16,263 bases of DNA from the NCBI GenBank assembly GCA_023416995.1, contig JAEZGI010000064.1:1-16263 (forward strand), given 5' to 3'. Source of the DNA: Bacteroidota bacterium. Its GTDB lineage: Bacteria > Bacteroidota > Bacteroidia > Chitinophagales > Chitinophagaceae. A program made the translations under genes and the position numbers. The notes under the pieces are model-generated. The model was not told the origin of the DNA. It did not search any database and saw only the letters and a program-made list of their open reading frames with translations. Of the stretch, positions 1 to 9,900 are shown piece by piece (position 1 is the first letter of the stretch; each line of letters begins with the position of its first letter).

Positions 1-39
1 AGGGTGACGGTCGCCATGTCATGCAGTTAAGTGAATAAA

Positions 40-786
40 TCAGGCTTTCTCCCATACGGTAACAAAACCACCTGTCAACTGATAAGGTAATTTCTCCGCT
101 ATGGCACAATCAACCTTTTGCAGCGACTTGATCTTTTTTGTTAACAGTGAGAATGGAAAAACGTCCTCAACAAAATTTGTTTTACCAAACCGGACTATTT
201 TGAACTGATGCGTGTCAGCGAGTTTCTCAAGTGAAGATTTTGTAAAGAACTGGATATGCGTAAGATCATCTGCACTACTTTGTACCGTTGTACCGCGATA
301 TCCGAGGGCGCTCTTTAATCCCTGCACGGCCTTCCAGACAATACCGTTATTTTTCTGCAATGCGATAACGGGACGGGTTACAAAAAGTTCACGTGGGCCG
401 TTGCCATTCGGCACAGTAACGATCAATACGCCGTCTTTATGGAGCACCTCGTGCAATACTGCTAAAAGCTTTCCAGGCTCGTTCAGGTGTTCAAGCACTT
501 CGCTGCAGATTATAGCATGATATTTACTGCCATCAGCCATCAGTTGTTCGGCACTTTTAACTTCAAACCGTACATTACTGAAACGATTCAATTCGGTTGC
601 ACGCGCGATAGCCTTCTCACTAACGTCAATGCCTTTTACTTTAAATCCGGCTTCGCCAAGACTGCGGGAGATTACACCATTACCACATCCTACATCAAGC
701 ACCTCGGCACCAGTAGGAAGCTGTGTCTTCAACACATCAGTAATAAACTTCAGTCTTTTTATATCGGCAATTCTTTCAAATTCCAT
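40..786 (-). CDS. class I SAM-dependent methyltransferase
   Basis: Small (248 aa) Rossmann-fold methyltransferase, probably modifying a sugar or lipid-linked glycan intermediate made by the neighbouring glycosyltransferases. Motif I DVGCGNG lies at residues 31-37, the acidic end of beta-2 (GIDVS) near residue 54, and the post-motif EVLEH at 96-100, all typical of the UbiG/Methyltransf_11 type. There is no membrane segment or second domain. The reading frame can extend to a TTG at 792, but the ATG at 786 is preferred because it gives MEFERI and leaves a 12-bp gap from the glycosyltransferase stop. It is the last complete gene of the minus-strand glycan cluster. The acceptor cannot be read from the sequence; O-methylation of a capsule or exopolysaccharide sugar is an inference from context. 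Confidence 0.88.
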   Translation of the reverse strand: MEFERIADIKRLKFITDVLKTQLPTGAEVLDVGCGNGVISRSLGEAGFKVKGIDVSEKAIARATELNRFSNVRFEVKSAEQLMADGSKYHAIICSEVLEHLNEPGKLLAVLHEVLHKDGVLIVTVPNGNGPRELFVTRPVIALQKNNGIVWKAVQGLKSALGYRGTTVQSSADDLTHIQFFTKSSLEKLADTHQFKIVRFGKTNFVEDVFPFSLLTKKIKSLQKVDCAIAEKLPYQLTGGFVTVWEKA

Positions 787-798
787 GATCAAAAATTT

Positions 799-1938
799 TT
801 AATTAACACCGGTTGTTTCCAGCACATCATGATAGATCTTCTCTATTTTTCTTGTCATATAACCGGCGTTGTAATTAGCAGAAACGGTTTCCCTGGCTTT
901 CACCTGCAACTTGTTTCGAAGTGCCTCGTCTGTACCCAGCAACTGTAACGCTTCAGTGAGACCGGCGGTATCACCAGGCGAAACTAAAATTCCGTTCTCA
1001 CCATCAGTAATTACTTCTTTGGTACCATCCACTGCAGATGCTATCACAGCTTTGCCCATAGCCATTGCTTCAAGCAAACCAATTGGCAGCCCTTCCCAAA
1101 GGGAGGGCAGAACAAAAATATCAGCTGCTGCAAGAATATCCGGGATATCCGAACGAAATGGCTGCAAAGTGATCCGTTCACGCAGCACTGAATTGCTGGC
1201 CAGTGATATAACTTCTTCTTTCAGTTCGCCATCACCTACCATCAGCAGATGAAGGTTTGCCTGCGTTTTCGCAGCCTCGTTAAAGGCTTCGATGAGCAGC
1301 TTTGGTTGCTTTTGTACCGTGAGACGGGCTATAAAAACAACCACCAACGCTTCCTTTGGAATGCCAAGTTCCGCACGTATATCTGCGAAACGTTTGTCTG
1401 GCGAAAACTTACGCTGATCAATCCCGTTCGCAACAACTGTTGAGTCAAAATGCTTCAGATATGCTGCTCCGGAATTTTTATTCGATTCTGAAACGGAAAT
1501 GTTTTTGGTCGAACGAGTAGTAAGGTACTTTTCACCCAGGATCCTCAGGCGTTTTACCAGCGTGGGTTGATCATCATGAAATGACCAGCCATGCACCGTA
1601 TAAATCACCGGGACCTTGAGCGACCGGGCGGGCCACAAAATGTTTGAATTGGCGCGGGTTCCATGCGCATGAACAAGATCAATTTTATTCTCGCGAATAA
1701 AGTTTTTCACCTTGCCCCATTTGGTAAAATCAAATGGACGCTCCGTATAGATCACTGTACAGCTGACTCCTGCATCGCGCAGTTTTTTAACCATTGGTCC
1801 ATCGGTAAAAGAAAGTACCACTGGTTCAAAAACTGAGCGATCAAGATTTTCAACCAGGCTCAGCAAATGTGATTCACCTCCGCCAACCTGGCCTTGACGG
1901 ATACATTCCAACACTCGTATTTTCCGCTTCGTCAACAC
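799..1938 (-). CDS. glycosyltransferase family 4 (GT-B)
   Basis: A 379-aa retaining GT-B glycosyltransferase that would transfer a sugar from a nucleotide donor to a growing lipid-linked glycan on the cytoplasmic side. The N-terminal half begins with a beta strand followed by a glycine-rich loop (GGGES, residues 19-23), and the C-terminal half carries the GT4 donor-binding signature EX7E as WEGLPIGLLEAMAMG, with E282 and E290. Length and domain order are normal for the family. The start is a GTG at 1938, because no ATG lies nearby in frame, and it sits 5 bp after the epimerase stop, which suggests translational coupling. Sugar specificity is unknown. An assignment to capsule or exopolysaccharide synthesis follows from the adjacent initiating phosphotransferase. 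Confidence 0.92.
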   Translation of the reverse strand: MLTKRKIRVLECIRQGQVGGGESHLLSLVENLDRSVFEPVVLSFTDGPMVKKLRDAGVSCTVIYTERPFDFTKWGKVKNFIRENKIDLVHAHGTRANSNILWPARSLKVPVIYTVHGWSFHDDQPTLVKRLRILGEKYLTTRSTKNISVSESNKNSGAAYLKHFDSTVVANGIDQRKFSPDKRFADIRAELGIPKEALVVVFIARLTVQKQPKLLIEAFNEAAKTQANLHLLMVGDGELKEEVISLASNSVLRERITLQPFRSDIPDILAAADIFVLPSLWEGLPIGLLEAMAMGKAVIASAVDGTKEVITDGENGILVSPGDTAGLTEALQLLGTDEALRNKLQVKARETVSANYNAGYMTRKIEKIYHDVLETTGVN

Positions 1939-1943
1939 AACTA

Positions 1944-2954
1944 TTACGCTAACGCTTTTTTCTGGATCGACCAGCCGTCAGGAAGCTTTTCAGTGATTTC
2001 GATGTTTCCAAATTCCTGGCTTTGACGTGCCCCTACACGACGTGCCCACTCCGCCATACGGCTGATACCTTCTTTCAGATCGATACCCGTTGGGTCGCCA
2101 AACACTTTATGTGCTTTGGTATGATCTGAATATGCGTGTAATACTTCGTTACGCGCGCTCAGGTAAGTAATATTGGGTTCAACACCAAACTCCTCACAGA
2201 CCACTGTTGCGAGTTCATTAACCGGGTACGGTTTATCCGCACCGATATTGAACACCTGGTTGTAAGCAGCAGGGGTATTAACTGCATTTGTGATTGGTAT
2301 TGCTACATCATCAATATAGCTGAATGCTCTTGTCTGCGTGCCGTCTCCAAAAATGGTGAGTGGTTTTCCCTGCATGATCTGGTTCATGAAGATCCCGATC
2401 ACATTGCGGTACTTATCACCAATGTTCTGGTTTTCGCCATACACATTGTGTGGTCTGAATACAACATAGTTTAATCCAAACATTTCATGTGCAGATCTCA
2501 GATCGAGTTCTACGGCATATTTAGAAACACCATAAGGATCTTCCGGAACGGGTGTCATTTCTTCTGTCATCGGCAGTTGACCTTTGCCGTAAACTGCGAT
2601 GGAAGAAGTAAACACGAAACATTTTATTTTGTGTTTGATCGACTCATTGATAAGATTGATACTACCAACAAGGTTATTATTGTAGTTGAAACGACGAATG
2701 AAATGTGATAAACCTTCCGCAGCATAAGCAGCGAGGTGATACACATAATCAAATTTGTGTAGTTCAAACAGTTCAGTAACCAATTTCTCATCGGTGATAC
2801 TTCCTTGTACAAAAAGAGCTCCTTCAGGGATGTGGTCTTCAAAACCACCGCTTAAATCATCAAGAACTACAACTTCGTGTCCGAGGGCCAGCGCGTGCCG
2901 CACTACGTGCGATCCGATAAAACCAGCGCCACCAGTGACTAAAGATTTGGGCAT
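1944..2954 (-). CDS. NAD-dependent epimerase/dehydratase, extended SDR family
   Basis: A 336-aa nucleotide-sugar epimerase or dehydratase of the GalE/WbpP-like extended short-chain dehydrogenase family; it should convert an NDP-sugar into a donor for the neighbouring transferases. The NAD-binding loop TGGAGFIG is at residues 7-14, the acidic pair D32-D33 at the end of beta-2 fits NAD rather than NADP, the catalytic serine region is TSS (116-118), and the YxxxK pair is Y141/K145 (YGVSK). The RPHNVYG and FSYIDDVA segments are usual substrate-domain motifs. All catalytic positions are present, so it is likely active. Whether it is a 4-epimerase or a dehydratase/decarboxylase cannot be decided here. 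The ATG at 2954 follows the GT2 stop by 36 bp. Confidence 0.9.
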   Translation of the reverse strand: MPKSLVTGGAGFIGSHVVRHALALGHEVVVLDDLSGGFEDHIPEGALFVQGSITDEKLVTELFELHKFDYVYHLAAYAAEGLSHFIRRFNYNNNLVGSINLINESIKHKIKCFVFTSSIAVYGKGQLPMTEEMTPVPEDPYGVSKYAVELDLRSAHEMFGLNYVVFRPHNVYGENQNIGDKYRNVIGIFMNQIMQGKPLTIFGDGTQTRAFSYIDDVAIPITNAVNTPAAYNQVFNIGADKPYPVNELATVVCEEFGVEPNITYLSARNEVLHAYSDHTKAHKVFGDPTGIDLKEGISRMAEWARRVGARQSQEFGNIEITEKLPDGWSIQKKALA

Positions 2955-2990
2955 AATTAAGGTATTAAATGATCAAATGTATCGATAAGG

Positions 2991-3899
2991 TTATACAGGG
3001 GAATGCTTGGAAGTTGTAAAATTCCAGGTGGTTCCCTTTATAAATGATTGCAAATGTTTGAATTGTCTGCTCAAAGCAAATTTCAAAATCGCCTTTGGGG
3101 CTGTAAAAAAGGCAAAAAATGCGTAAAATGCAAGCAATTGGGTTTTTGTGGTATTGCGCCTCATGTAAAGAATCCGGTTCCTGGTGTGGAAATATACTTT
3201 TATAGCGCTTTGTTTACCCATTGAGATGGACTCCTTGTGATAAATCAGTCCTTTGGCCTGGTAGTAGATATGGTAACCGGCTTTTAGAATCCTGGAACTC
3301 CAGTCCCATTCTTCATAATAAATAAAAAACTTCTCAGGGAACATACCCACTTCATCAATAACCTTTTTGCTTAACATCATTGCGCAGCCATGTGCACCGT
3401 GCGTATAGCCCGACACATCATGCTGACCCTTATCTTCTTCCATACTGCCAACGGCTGTACCGCGACCCGTATACAGATTTATAGGGTTGAAGCCCGCATA
3501 TTGAATAATGTTGGGATGATTATAATAGCGGATCTTAGGGCAGGTTACGCCAATGGTGGGATCCTGGAAAAACGGCTCCAGCAGTACATCGAGCAAGTCT
3601 GTTGTAACTTCCGTGTCGTTGTTTACAATGAAGATATAATCTCCTTTTGCCTGGCGCATACCCCAGTTATTGCCACCGGTGAAACCAAGATTGGTTTCGG
3701 CACGCAAAACTTTTGTGTTAGGATAATTTCCCTGTTCGATGGTGGCTGTGGGATCTATATCAGATGCCATATCACACACAAGTATCTCGTAATTCTTATA
3801 GGTAAGAGATCTTGTCGACTCAAGAAAAGCACAGGTTACGGGAGTCTGGTTCCAGTTAAGTGTAATAATTGAAACCAGGGGTTTCAGTTGGTAAGACAT
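2991..3899 (-). CDS. glycosyltransferase family 2 (GT-A)
   Basis: A 302-aa GT-A glycosyltransferase resembling the WbbL/rhamnosyltransferase-type group of GT2. It starts with the usual SIITLNWN strand (residues 10-17), has the NLGFTGGNNWG segment at 70-80, the metal-binding NND at 93-95 (in place of DXD), and the YYEEWDW catalytic-base region at 194-200. A hydrophobic patch near residues 250-270 may be an amphipathic membrane contact. It would add an inner sugar to the lipid-linked primer made by the upstream phosphotransferase. A 61-bp gap separates it from that gene. Donor and linkage are unknown; rhamnose is only a family-level possibility. Confidence 0.9.
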   Translation of the reverse strand: MSYQLKPLVSIITLNWNQTPVTCAFLESTRSLTYKNYEILVCDMASDIDPTATIEQGNYPNTKVLRAETNLGFTGGNNWGMRQAKGDYIFIVNNDTEVTTDLLDVLLEPFFQDPTIGVTCPKIRYYNHPNIIQYAGFNPINLYTGRGTAVGSMEEDKGQHDVSGYTHGAHGCAMMLSKKVIDEVGMFPEKFFIYYEEWDWSSRILKAGYHIYYQAKGLIYHKESISMGKQSAIKVYFHTRNRILYMRRNTTKTQLLAFYAFFAFFTAPKAILKFALSRQFKHLQSFIKGTTWNFTTSKHSPV

Positions 3900-3960
3900 A
3901 TTTTGGGTTTGTGAGGCTCAGAACTGTAAAGATAATTTGTAAGTCCAGTTATGCAAAGCT

Positions 3961-5109
3961 TTAGACATTACTTTTCTGTAAAAGCGCAGCAGGCGTTCTT
4001 GCAACGATCCACATGTCGTAAAACACACTATACCTGCGTGCATAGGAAATATCAAGACTAATACGCTCTTCAACAGACATCTCGGTTTTTCCTCTCTTTT
4101 CGATCTGCCAGAGACCGGTAATGCCTGCAGGCGCCATGAAACGTTCTACATGTTCATTTGTGGTAAGGGTTGAAGCTTCATACAAAGGCAACGGCCGGTT
4201 GCCAACGAGCGACATATCGCCAAGCAATACATTTATAAATTGTGGTAACTCATCCAGGCTCGTATTCCTAAGGAAATGCCCCAGTTTTGTGATGCGTGGA
4301 TCGTTAGCGATTTTTACAAACATCGGCTCGCCTTCCTTCGAAACATGATATTGATTAAGATGCGCATATTCTTCGATCTTCTTATCAGCATCAACGATCA
4401 TGGTTCTGAACTTATAAAACTTGAATATCCTGAACCCGCGTCCGGCTCGAAGTGAACTATAGATTACCGGGCCAGGTGAATCAAATTTGATTGCAATGGC
4501 AATAACCAGGAACACCGGCGCCAGGATAAGCAGGGCCATTGAAGCGAATATAATATCGACCAAACGTTTGAAGAAAAGTCCATGTTTGCTTTCTTTCACA
4601 GTCTTTGCCACTCTCCGAACTTCGAAACGAAGGCTGCGCTGAACGTTTGACTTAACTTTTTTGAGGAAGTGTATTTTTCTGATTAGACTTTCACCACAAT
4701 TTGACAATTTCACTACATCGTCAACAAGCTGATGTTCTTTAATAAAATTGACAGCATCCTTGTTAAGACGGGCAGCATTATAAATTACAACTGTGCGGCC
4801 CGAAATCTTTTTATAGTTCAGGAAGTGTTGGAAAGAACGGAGCGAATGACGGTCGAAATCAAGATCAATAAAGATCACATCAGGGTATTGATCTCTTGGA
4901 AGATCATTATACAAACGTGCACATTCAACAAACGATTCTGCTATAAATCCGGCATGAAATTTGTCGTTGATCTGATTCGCAAGAACCTTATCTTCTCCCA
5001 GATATAAAAATGAGAGTGTATAATCTCCCGATTCGGCTACGGTTTTAGTAGCAAATCTCCGCCATCTCACTGAAGATGACTGGCTCTTAGGGTAAATTTC
5101 TGTGTTCAT
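3961..5109 (-). CDS. polyprenyl-phosphate sugar phosphotransferase with N-terminal receiver-like domain
   Basis: A 382-aa initiating enzyme that transfers a sugar-1-phosphate from a nucleotide sugar to undecaprenyl phosphate. Residues about 180-382 are a bacterial sugar transferase (monotopic phosphoglycosyltransferase) domain: FKRLVDII entry, a re-entrant hydrophobic helix (about 185-207), DSPGP, KFRTM (233-237), the catalytic Asp-Glu dyad in SLDELPQ (D286-E287), and LVGNRP. Instead of the usual multi-pass or CoA-binding-like N-terminus, residues about 33-150 look like a CheY-type receiver: acidic pair E39-D40, a candidate phosphoacceptor D82 in the strand VIFIDLDFD, and K134 near the end. 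The usual Thr/Ser is replaced by N111. The frame extends to a TTG at 5112 but the ATG at 5109 is preferred. A single-domain receiver-like gene lies just upstream, hinting at phospho- or protein-level control of glycan initiation. The transferase call is secure; the receiver call is moderate. Confidence 0.9.
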   Translation of the reverse strand: MNTEIYPKSQSSSVRWRRFATKTVAESGDYTLSFLYLGEDKVLANQINDKFHAGFIAESFVECARLYNDLPRDQYPDVIFIDLDFDRHSLRSFQHFLNYKKISGRTVVIYNAARLNKDAVNFIKEHQLVDDVVKLSNCGESLIRKIHFLKKVKSNVQRSLRFEVRRVAKTVKESKHGLFFKRLVDIIFASMALLILAPVFLVIAIAIKFDSPGPVIYSSLRAGRGFRIFKFYKFRTMIVDADKKIEEYAHLNQYHVSKEGEPMFVKIANDPRITKLGHFLRNTSLDELPQFINVLLGDMSLVGNRPLPLYEASTLTTNEHVERFMAPAGITGLWQIEKRGKTEMSVEERISLDISYARRYSVFYDMWIVARTPAALLQKSNV

Positions 5110-5161
5110 CAAACTAAGGGTTAAGAAAAATCTAGAAAAGGGTTTTCAGTCAAATCATTTT

Positions 5162-5545
5162 TCATGAAAAACTGACAAGCTTGATGTTCTTAGGATCGTT
5201 GATGTATTCGACCAGCAACTGAGGACTAAAAGGCTTATGGAACACTTGTTCAACTTCTGTTAGTTCCATGTAATGCTCCTTGATAAGCCTGGACGTGCCA
5301 AGTACGAGTGTTATGCAGTTTGCGTATAGCCCACTTGTTTTGATATGCTGGATAAACTCCAGGTTTTCTTCTGTGTTACTATCAATATCAATGATCACAA
5401 CGTCTACCTTAGATCTTCTCTTTAATTCTTTCATGCCGTTCATTACATCCTGCACTGCTATTACATTGTGCCTGGGACTCAAAACAGTTTCAAGCAAAAA
5501 GCTCATCGCTTTAAGCGCATTAATACTTAGAATGACTTTCTTCAT
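5162..5545 (-). CDS. single-domain receiver-like protein (degenerate response regulator)
   Basis: A 127-aa protein with only a CheY-like receiver fold and no output domain. D53 in VVIIDIDS sits at the phosphoacceptor position, T84/S85 in LVLGTS at the switch position, and K104 in FHKPFS is the conserved lysine. The acidic pair that normally follows beta-1 is replaced (residues 8-9 read Ile-Asn), so Mg-dependent phosphorylation may be impaired and the protein may act as a pseudo-receiver or adaptor. The frame runs upstream to a TTG at 5614, but the ATG at 5545 gives the usual MKKVIL start. It lies 52 bp upstream of the receiver-fused sugar phosphotransferase and shares with its N-terminus the pattern I-D-x-D followed by F-x-QH, so the two may be related and functionally linked. 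Confidence 0.8.
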   Translation of the reverse strand: MKKVILSINALKAMSFLLETVLSPRHNVIAVQDVMNGMKELKRRSKVDVVIIDIDSNTEENLEFIQHIKTSGLYANCITLVLGTSRLIKEHYMELTEVEQVFHKPFSPQLLVEYINDPKNIKLVSFS

Positions 5546-5582
5546 AATTACAGAGTTGGTGTTGAATTCATAGTTCAGGAAA

Positions 5583-5614
5583 CACATGTAATCACGGAAA
5601 TGGACGAAGCACAA
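5583..5614 (-). promoter_or_regulatory. candidate Bacteroidota-type promoter
   Basis: On the minus strand a TTG (5612-5614) is followed after 21 bp by TACATGTG (5583-5590). This is one mismatch from the Bacteroidota -7 consensus TAnnTTTG with a -33 TTG at the expected spacing. It would start transcripts about 30 nt upstream of the receiver-like gene, in the largest gap (278 bp) of the minus-strand run, and so could drive the glycan cluster. The match is short and could be chance. Confidence 0.25.
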
Positions 5615-5823
5615 CTAAAAAGTTATGTCCGATGTCATTCAAGGGATGGTGGAATTGATAAGCAATTATTGGGGGTCGTTCAGAGGAAGGTGGGAAACCT
5701 GAGGGTTAGAAGCCATTCAGACCTCTAAAATACTCTGTTTTTCACTAAATCCAAACAAAAGGCCAAAAAAACTTGATGAATCGCTATTTTCATTGAGTGA
5801 AATGTTCAATAATTAGTAGCAAT

Positions 5824-6915
5824 CTATGGCAATACGATATCAGTGACAAGCGCAAAATGATCTGAATGGCCTAAATCAGCTACCCTGAACTTGTCAACTT
5901 CAATTTTCTCGTCGGTTAATATATAATCCAGTCTCAGGTTAGGCAGCACATGTCTGAACGTTTTTCCAAAACCACTACCCTTCTCGATGAAAGCATCTTT
6001 ATAATCACCTTTGATCATCCGATAGGTGCCTGATGCAGGAATATCACCAAGATTTCCACAAACAATCACAGGATATGGACTTGACTCCAGCGCTTCGCGT
6101 ACCAGGTGTGCCTGCTCGTTTCTTGTGCGGTACGCATTTCTCACAGATGCAAAAGAACTTTTCGTTGAAGAAATGAGCCCGCCCTCGTTGCTACCATAAT
6201 AGTCAGACTTACCAATCTTAAACGACTCAAGGTGTGTAGAGAAGACACGAAGAGTTTTATTGCCAACTTTTAAATCAACATACATCAGCCCCTCAGAATG
6301 CACCGATTGCTGGAACTTTTTGTTGGCCGAATCGGTGATCGGGTATCTGGAAAAAATAGCCATACCAAAATGTTTTGTGCCGGTATGGATCACAGAGGTC
6401 GGAAAAAAAGAATAATGCGGATAGCCCATAGCCTGTATTGCAACAATATTGGCTTTAAAACTTTTTAATGCGTTACCCCTGGGCTCATAAAATTCATGAA
6501 ACACCAATACATCAGCGTTTTCTCCCGCAACGGCTTCAAGCATATTTTCACGATTACCCGGTCTGTCGGCAGTATGTTTACGCATCTCATCCCAACGAAA
6601 TACGTTCCAGCTAAGCACACGCACGTAGGCAGTGTCATTTTTTGGTGATGCTTCCGACTGGCTGAGCTTTCTGCCAACTGTTACAGATAAAGCCGGCCAG
6701 CTTAATAACAACAAGGCTCCTGCAACAAAGGCCAGTTTTGATTTTTTTATTGCCAGTATCACAAGCAACACCAGCATGAGTATAAGCAGCCACGGAAAAA
6801 CAAGACCCGTAAGTGCGATGTACCAGAAACGTGCAGGGTTCACAAAGGGTGCCATGCTTGATAGGGCAAACAGGATCATTCCTGCAATAGCCATAATAAG
6901 AAGTAGTTTGCGCAT
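5824..6915 (-). CDS. membrane-anchored endonuclease/exonuclease/phosphatase-fold protein with altered GDxN motif
   Basis: A 363-aa protein with about three N-terminal membrane helices (roughly residues 4-22, 30-55, 60-80) and an EEP-fold domain (about 97-363), a superfamily of metal-dependent phosphodiesterases and phosphatases acting on nucleic acids, inositides or sphingolipids. Seen motifs are SWN (N104), FHEF with the metal-binding Glu E141, STHLE (H228), LDYIL (D330) and the C-terminal SDH (H353). The usual GDxN motif is changed to GNLG: N288 replaces Asp and G290 replaces Asn, so catalysis may be weak or lost. The frame extends to a TTG at 6939, but the ATG at 6915 gives a standard membrane-insertion start. 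It is 57 bp downstream of the large SGNH/PKD gene. Substrate unknown. Confidence 0.85.
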   Translation of the reverse strand: MRKLLLIMAIAGMILFALSSMAPFVNPARFWYIALTGLVFPWLLILMLVLLVILAIKKSKLAFVAGALLLLSWPALSVTVGRKLSQSEASPKNDTAYVRVLSWNVFRWDEMRKHTADRPGNRENMLEAVAGENADVLVFHEFYEPRGNALKSFKANIVAIQAMGYPHYSFFPTSVIHTGTKHFGMAIFSRYPITDSANKKFQQSVHSEGLMYVDLKVGNKTLRVFSTHLESFKIGKSDYYGSNEGGLISSTKSSFASVRNAYRTRNEQAHLVREALESSPYPVIVCGNLGDIPASGTYRMIKGDYKDAFIEKGSGFGKTFRHVLPNLRLDYILTDEKIEVDKFRVADLGHSDHFALVTDIVLP

Positions 6916-6972
6916 CAGCGCTACGGATGTAGTTTTCAAATTGTACGGTTTTAGTCGGTTCAGAAATCACGG

Positions 6973-9900
6973 CTATCGTTTAACGATCCGGATCACTTCG
7001 GTCTTTCCACGCATTTTTATGATTAAGAAATAAACACCAGCAGGTTGATCACCAAGCTGAAGCGTTTCATGATAGATAATGTTTGTCTTATTATCGATCC
7101 AACTTTTTGTCTGACGACCATTCACATCAGCAAGTTGCATCTCCAACGGCCCAAGATAAGAATTATTCATCCGGATGTTAATATTGCCGGGAGTTGGATT
7201 AGGCGCAACCAGGGTTTGTATAGCAGGATTCAAACGAGCAAGGCTATCCAGCGTTTGAACATCCGGGCTGACCGAAACAGTGCTTTGGCTTCCGATGGAC
7301 CTGCCAGCAGAAGCACTGGTAGTTGCACCACTATTTTGAACGTTGATGTCGATAATGTTTATATAACCATACGATGATCCTTGTTTAACCCGGATATCGA
7401 AAGACACCTCCGTTCTGCCGGTGATTACAAAATTTGCGGCAGTTGTATAATTCCGATTCATTGACGAGTTGAATTCCTGCCATACTGTTTCGTGAGCCGG
7501 CTTAAGCTGAACCACACGGGTGCCGGTCATAGCTATACTGCCCCAGAACTTAACTGTATATGTGCTGGCAGGATCAAGGCCGGACAACTTCCACATCCCG
7601 TTTGTGACACTGCTATGTACAAGCGCATTGTCGTTGGTTGCAGTAGCAGGATAATCCCCGACGGGTCCAACATCATTGCTTGTTCTGGTATTAAGATCAT
7701 AAGCCGCGCTTGCACCAGCGGGGTTAATTACTTCAAATTTAATCCCCGTTTGCTGACCACTGGTACTGATTGCATTGGCAACACGTACACCCGGCCTGGC
7801 GTCTGTTACATTGTTCCAGTATTTGCCTGAGGCATCGGGCGAAGCTGTTTGTGAAGCCGCGAGACCGGCATCGATCAGTACCCTTTGATTTGGAACCGGT
7901 ACGGGTGCATTAACGGTTACCTTCATCGTATCGGAGTTGCTGAGCCCACCATTATCCGTTACAGATAAACTGAAATAATATACACCTTGCAAAAGGTCGC
8001 TCACCGTAGTATTCAGTACTGAAGGAGCAGCAATGGTTGCCACAGAGGGCCCGCTAACCTGCGACCATGTGTACACGAGTGTACCGCCATCAGGATCACT
8101 GGCACTTCCGTTTAACGTTGCACCAGCAGGGAAAACAATTGAAAGATCATTCCCGGCATTTGCAGATGGCGGGCGGTTTATTGCCTGGTTTACTGTTACC
8201 ACTAATGTGTCACGATGCGTTAAGCCATCATTATCTGTTACAGTCAGCAGAAATGCATAAACACCTTGTGCCAGATTATTTGCCTCGGTCAAATTGATAT
8301 TCGGGTTAACTATCGTTCCTCCCCCAGGTCCATTTAATTTCTGCCATTGATAAGAAATGATACTTCCATCCTGGTCAACAGAACTTCTTCCATCGAGCAC
8401 TGCTTTATTGACAGGCAGAGTAATCTGGATATCGGGCCCGGCTTTCGCAACCGGTGGTATAAATGCAGGCTGAACCAACACCCCTACGGTGTCCCGGTCC
8501 GTCGCCGCCTGAGCGTCGGTCACGAGTAATTCAAACACATAATTGCCCGAAATAAGACCCTGCACTGTTGCGGACGGATTATTTGCCCCAACGATCGTAG
8601 CTGATCCAGGTCCTGATAGCTGACGCCAGCTATAACTTAAGGACCCTCCATCCGGATCGGTTGAATTTATACCATCAAGTATAGCCGAGTTTACCGGTAG
8701 TCTTATTGTTTTATCTGAACCAGCGTTCGCAACAGGCGCAATGTTTACTGATGGAGAATTAACATTCACAGTTACAGTATCTTTTGCAGTGAGCCCGTCG
8801 GTGTCGCTAACCATCAGTTCAAACTTATACATACCTGCCACCAGATTGCGCACAAGTGGTCGGGAAGACGTTGAATCAGTTAATGTATAATTTGAAGGAC
8901 CAGAGATCTTTCTCCAGCGGTATGAGATTGCTGAACCACCAGGATGATAACTTCCGCTTCCATTCAGCCGCGTTGAATCAAGCGGCAACTGTACGTTTAT
9001 CTCACTACCTGCATCAGCCACTGGAGGTGATTGCAATAGCGCATCAACTTTTATATCGATTACATTTATGTAACTGAATGTACTACCCGATTTGACGCGT
9101 ATATTAAATGAAACATCGGTCATACCGGTTATTGTAAATATTGCGGCGTTGTCAAAATTTAGGTTGGCTGAAGCATTATATTCTTTCCACACCGTTTCAT
9201 ATGATGGTTTAACCTGCAGAATTCGGCTACCCGAACCCGTTATACTACCCCAGAATTTTATAGTATATGTTTTTGCCGGATCTAGACCGGAAAAACGCCA
9301 TTCGCCGTCGGTTATGCTTGTATGTGCAAACGCATTATCATTTGTAGCACTGGCCGGGTAATCGCCGATGGTGCCAATTGTGTTACTTGTCCTCGTGTTC
9401 AGATCATAACCGGCGGTTGATCCGGTTTGCCGCACCACCTCGAATTGAATGTTTGTAGGCTGGTTGGCTGTATTGATAGCATTGGTCAATCTTATTCCGG
9501 GGCGCGCATCGGTAACATTGTTCCAGTATTTTCCCCACTGATCTGCACCGTTGCTGGTAGCATTTGCAAGACCCAGATCTATAAGGATCCGCTGCTGCGT
9601 AACCGTTGTAACAGCAGGTTTAACAGTGACATGAACGGTGTCGGCCGAGCTTGATCCATCATCGTCTGTCACACGAAGCTCCAACTGGTAAGTACCGGCC
9701 GCTAACCCTGACAATAATGGTTGCGCAACAGATGGGTCACTGATCTGGAAAGCTGTGGGCCCTGCAATTTTTCGCCACGTATATGATGTGATGGTTCCAT
9801 CCGGATCTGACCCTGAGCCACGAAGCTGGATACCTGCCGGCAGTGTAATTGATGTGTCTGCACCGGCAAAGACCAGTGGTGGCTGATTTACAGGCGGCAC

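Noticed and set aside
1..17. Possible first codons of another minus-strand gene (ATG at 15-17 reading MATVTL)
   Set aside because: Only five to six codons are in the window, which cannot support a gene call, although the position just after the methyltransferase stop fits a continuing operon.
5755..5815. Possible terminator after the EEP-fold gene with a run of seven T on the minus strand
   Set aside because: The best stem ahead of the T-run is about 5 AT-rich base pairs and not convincing.
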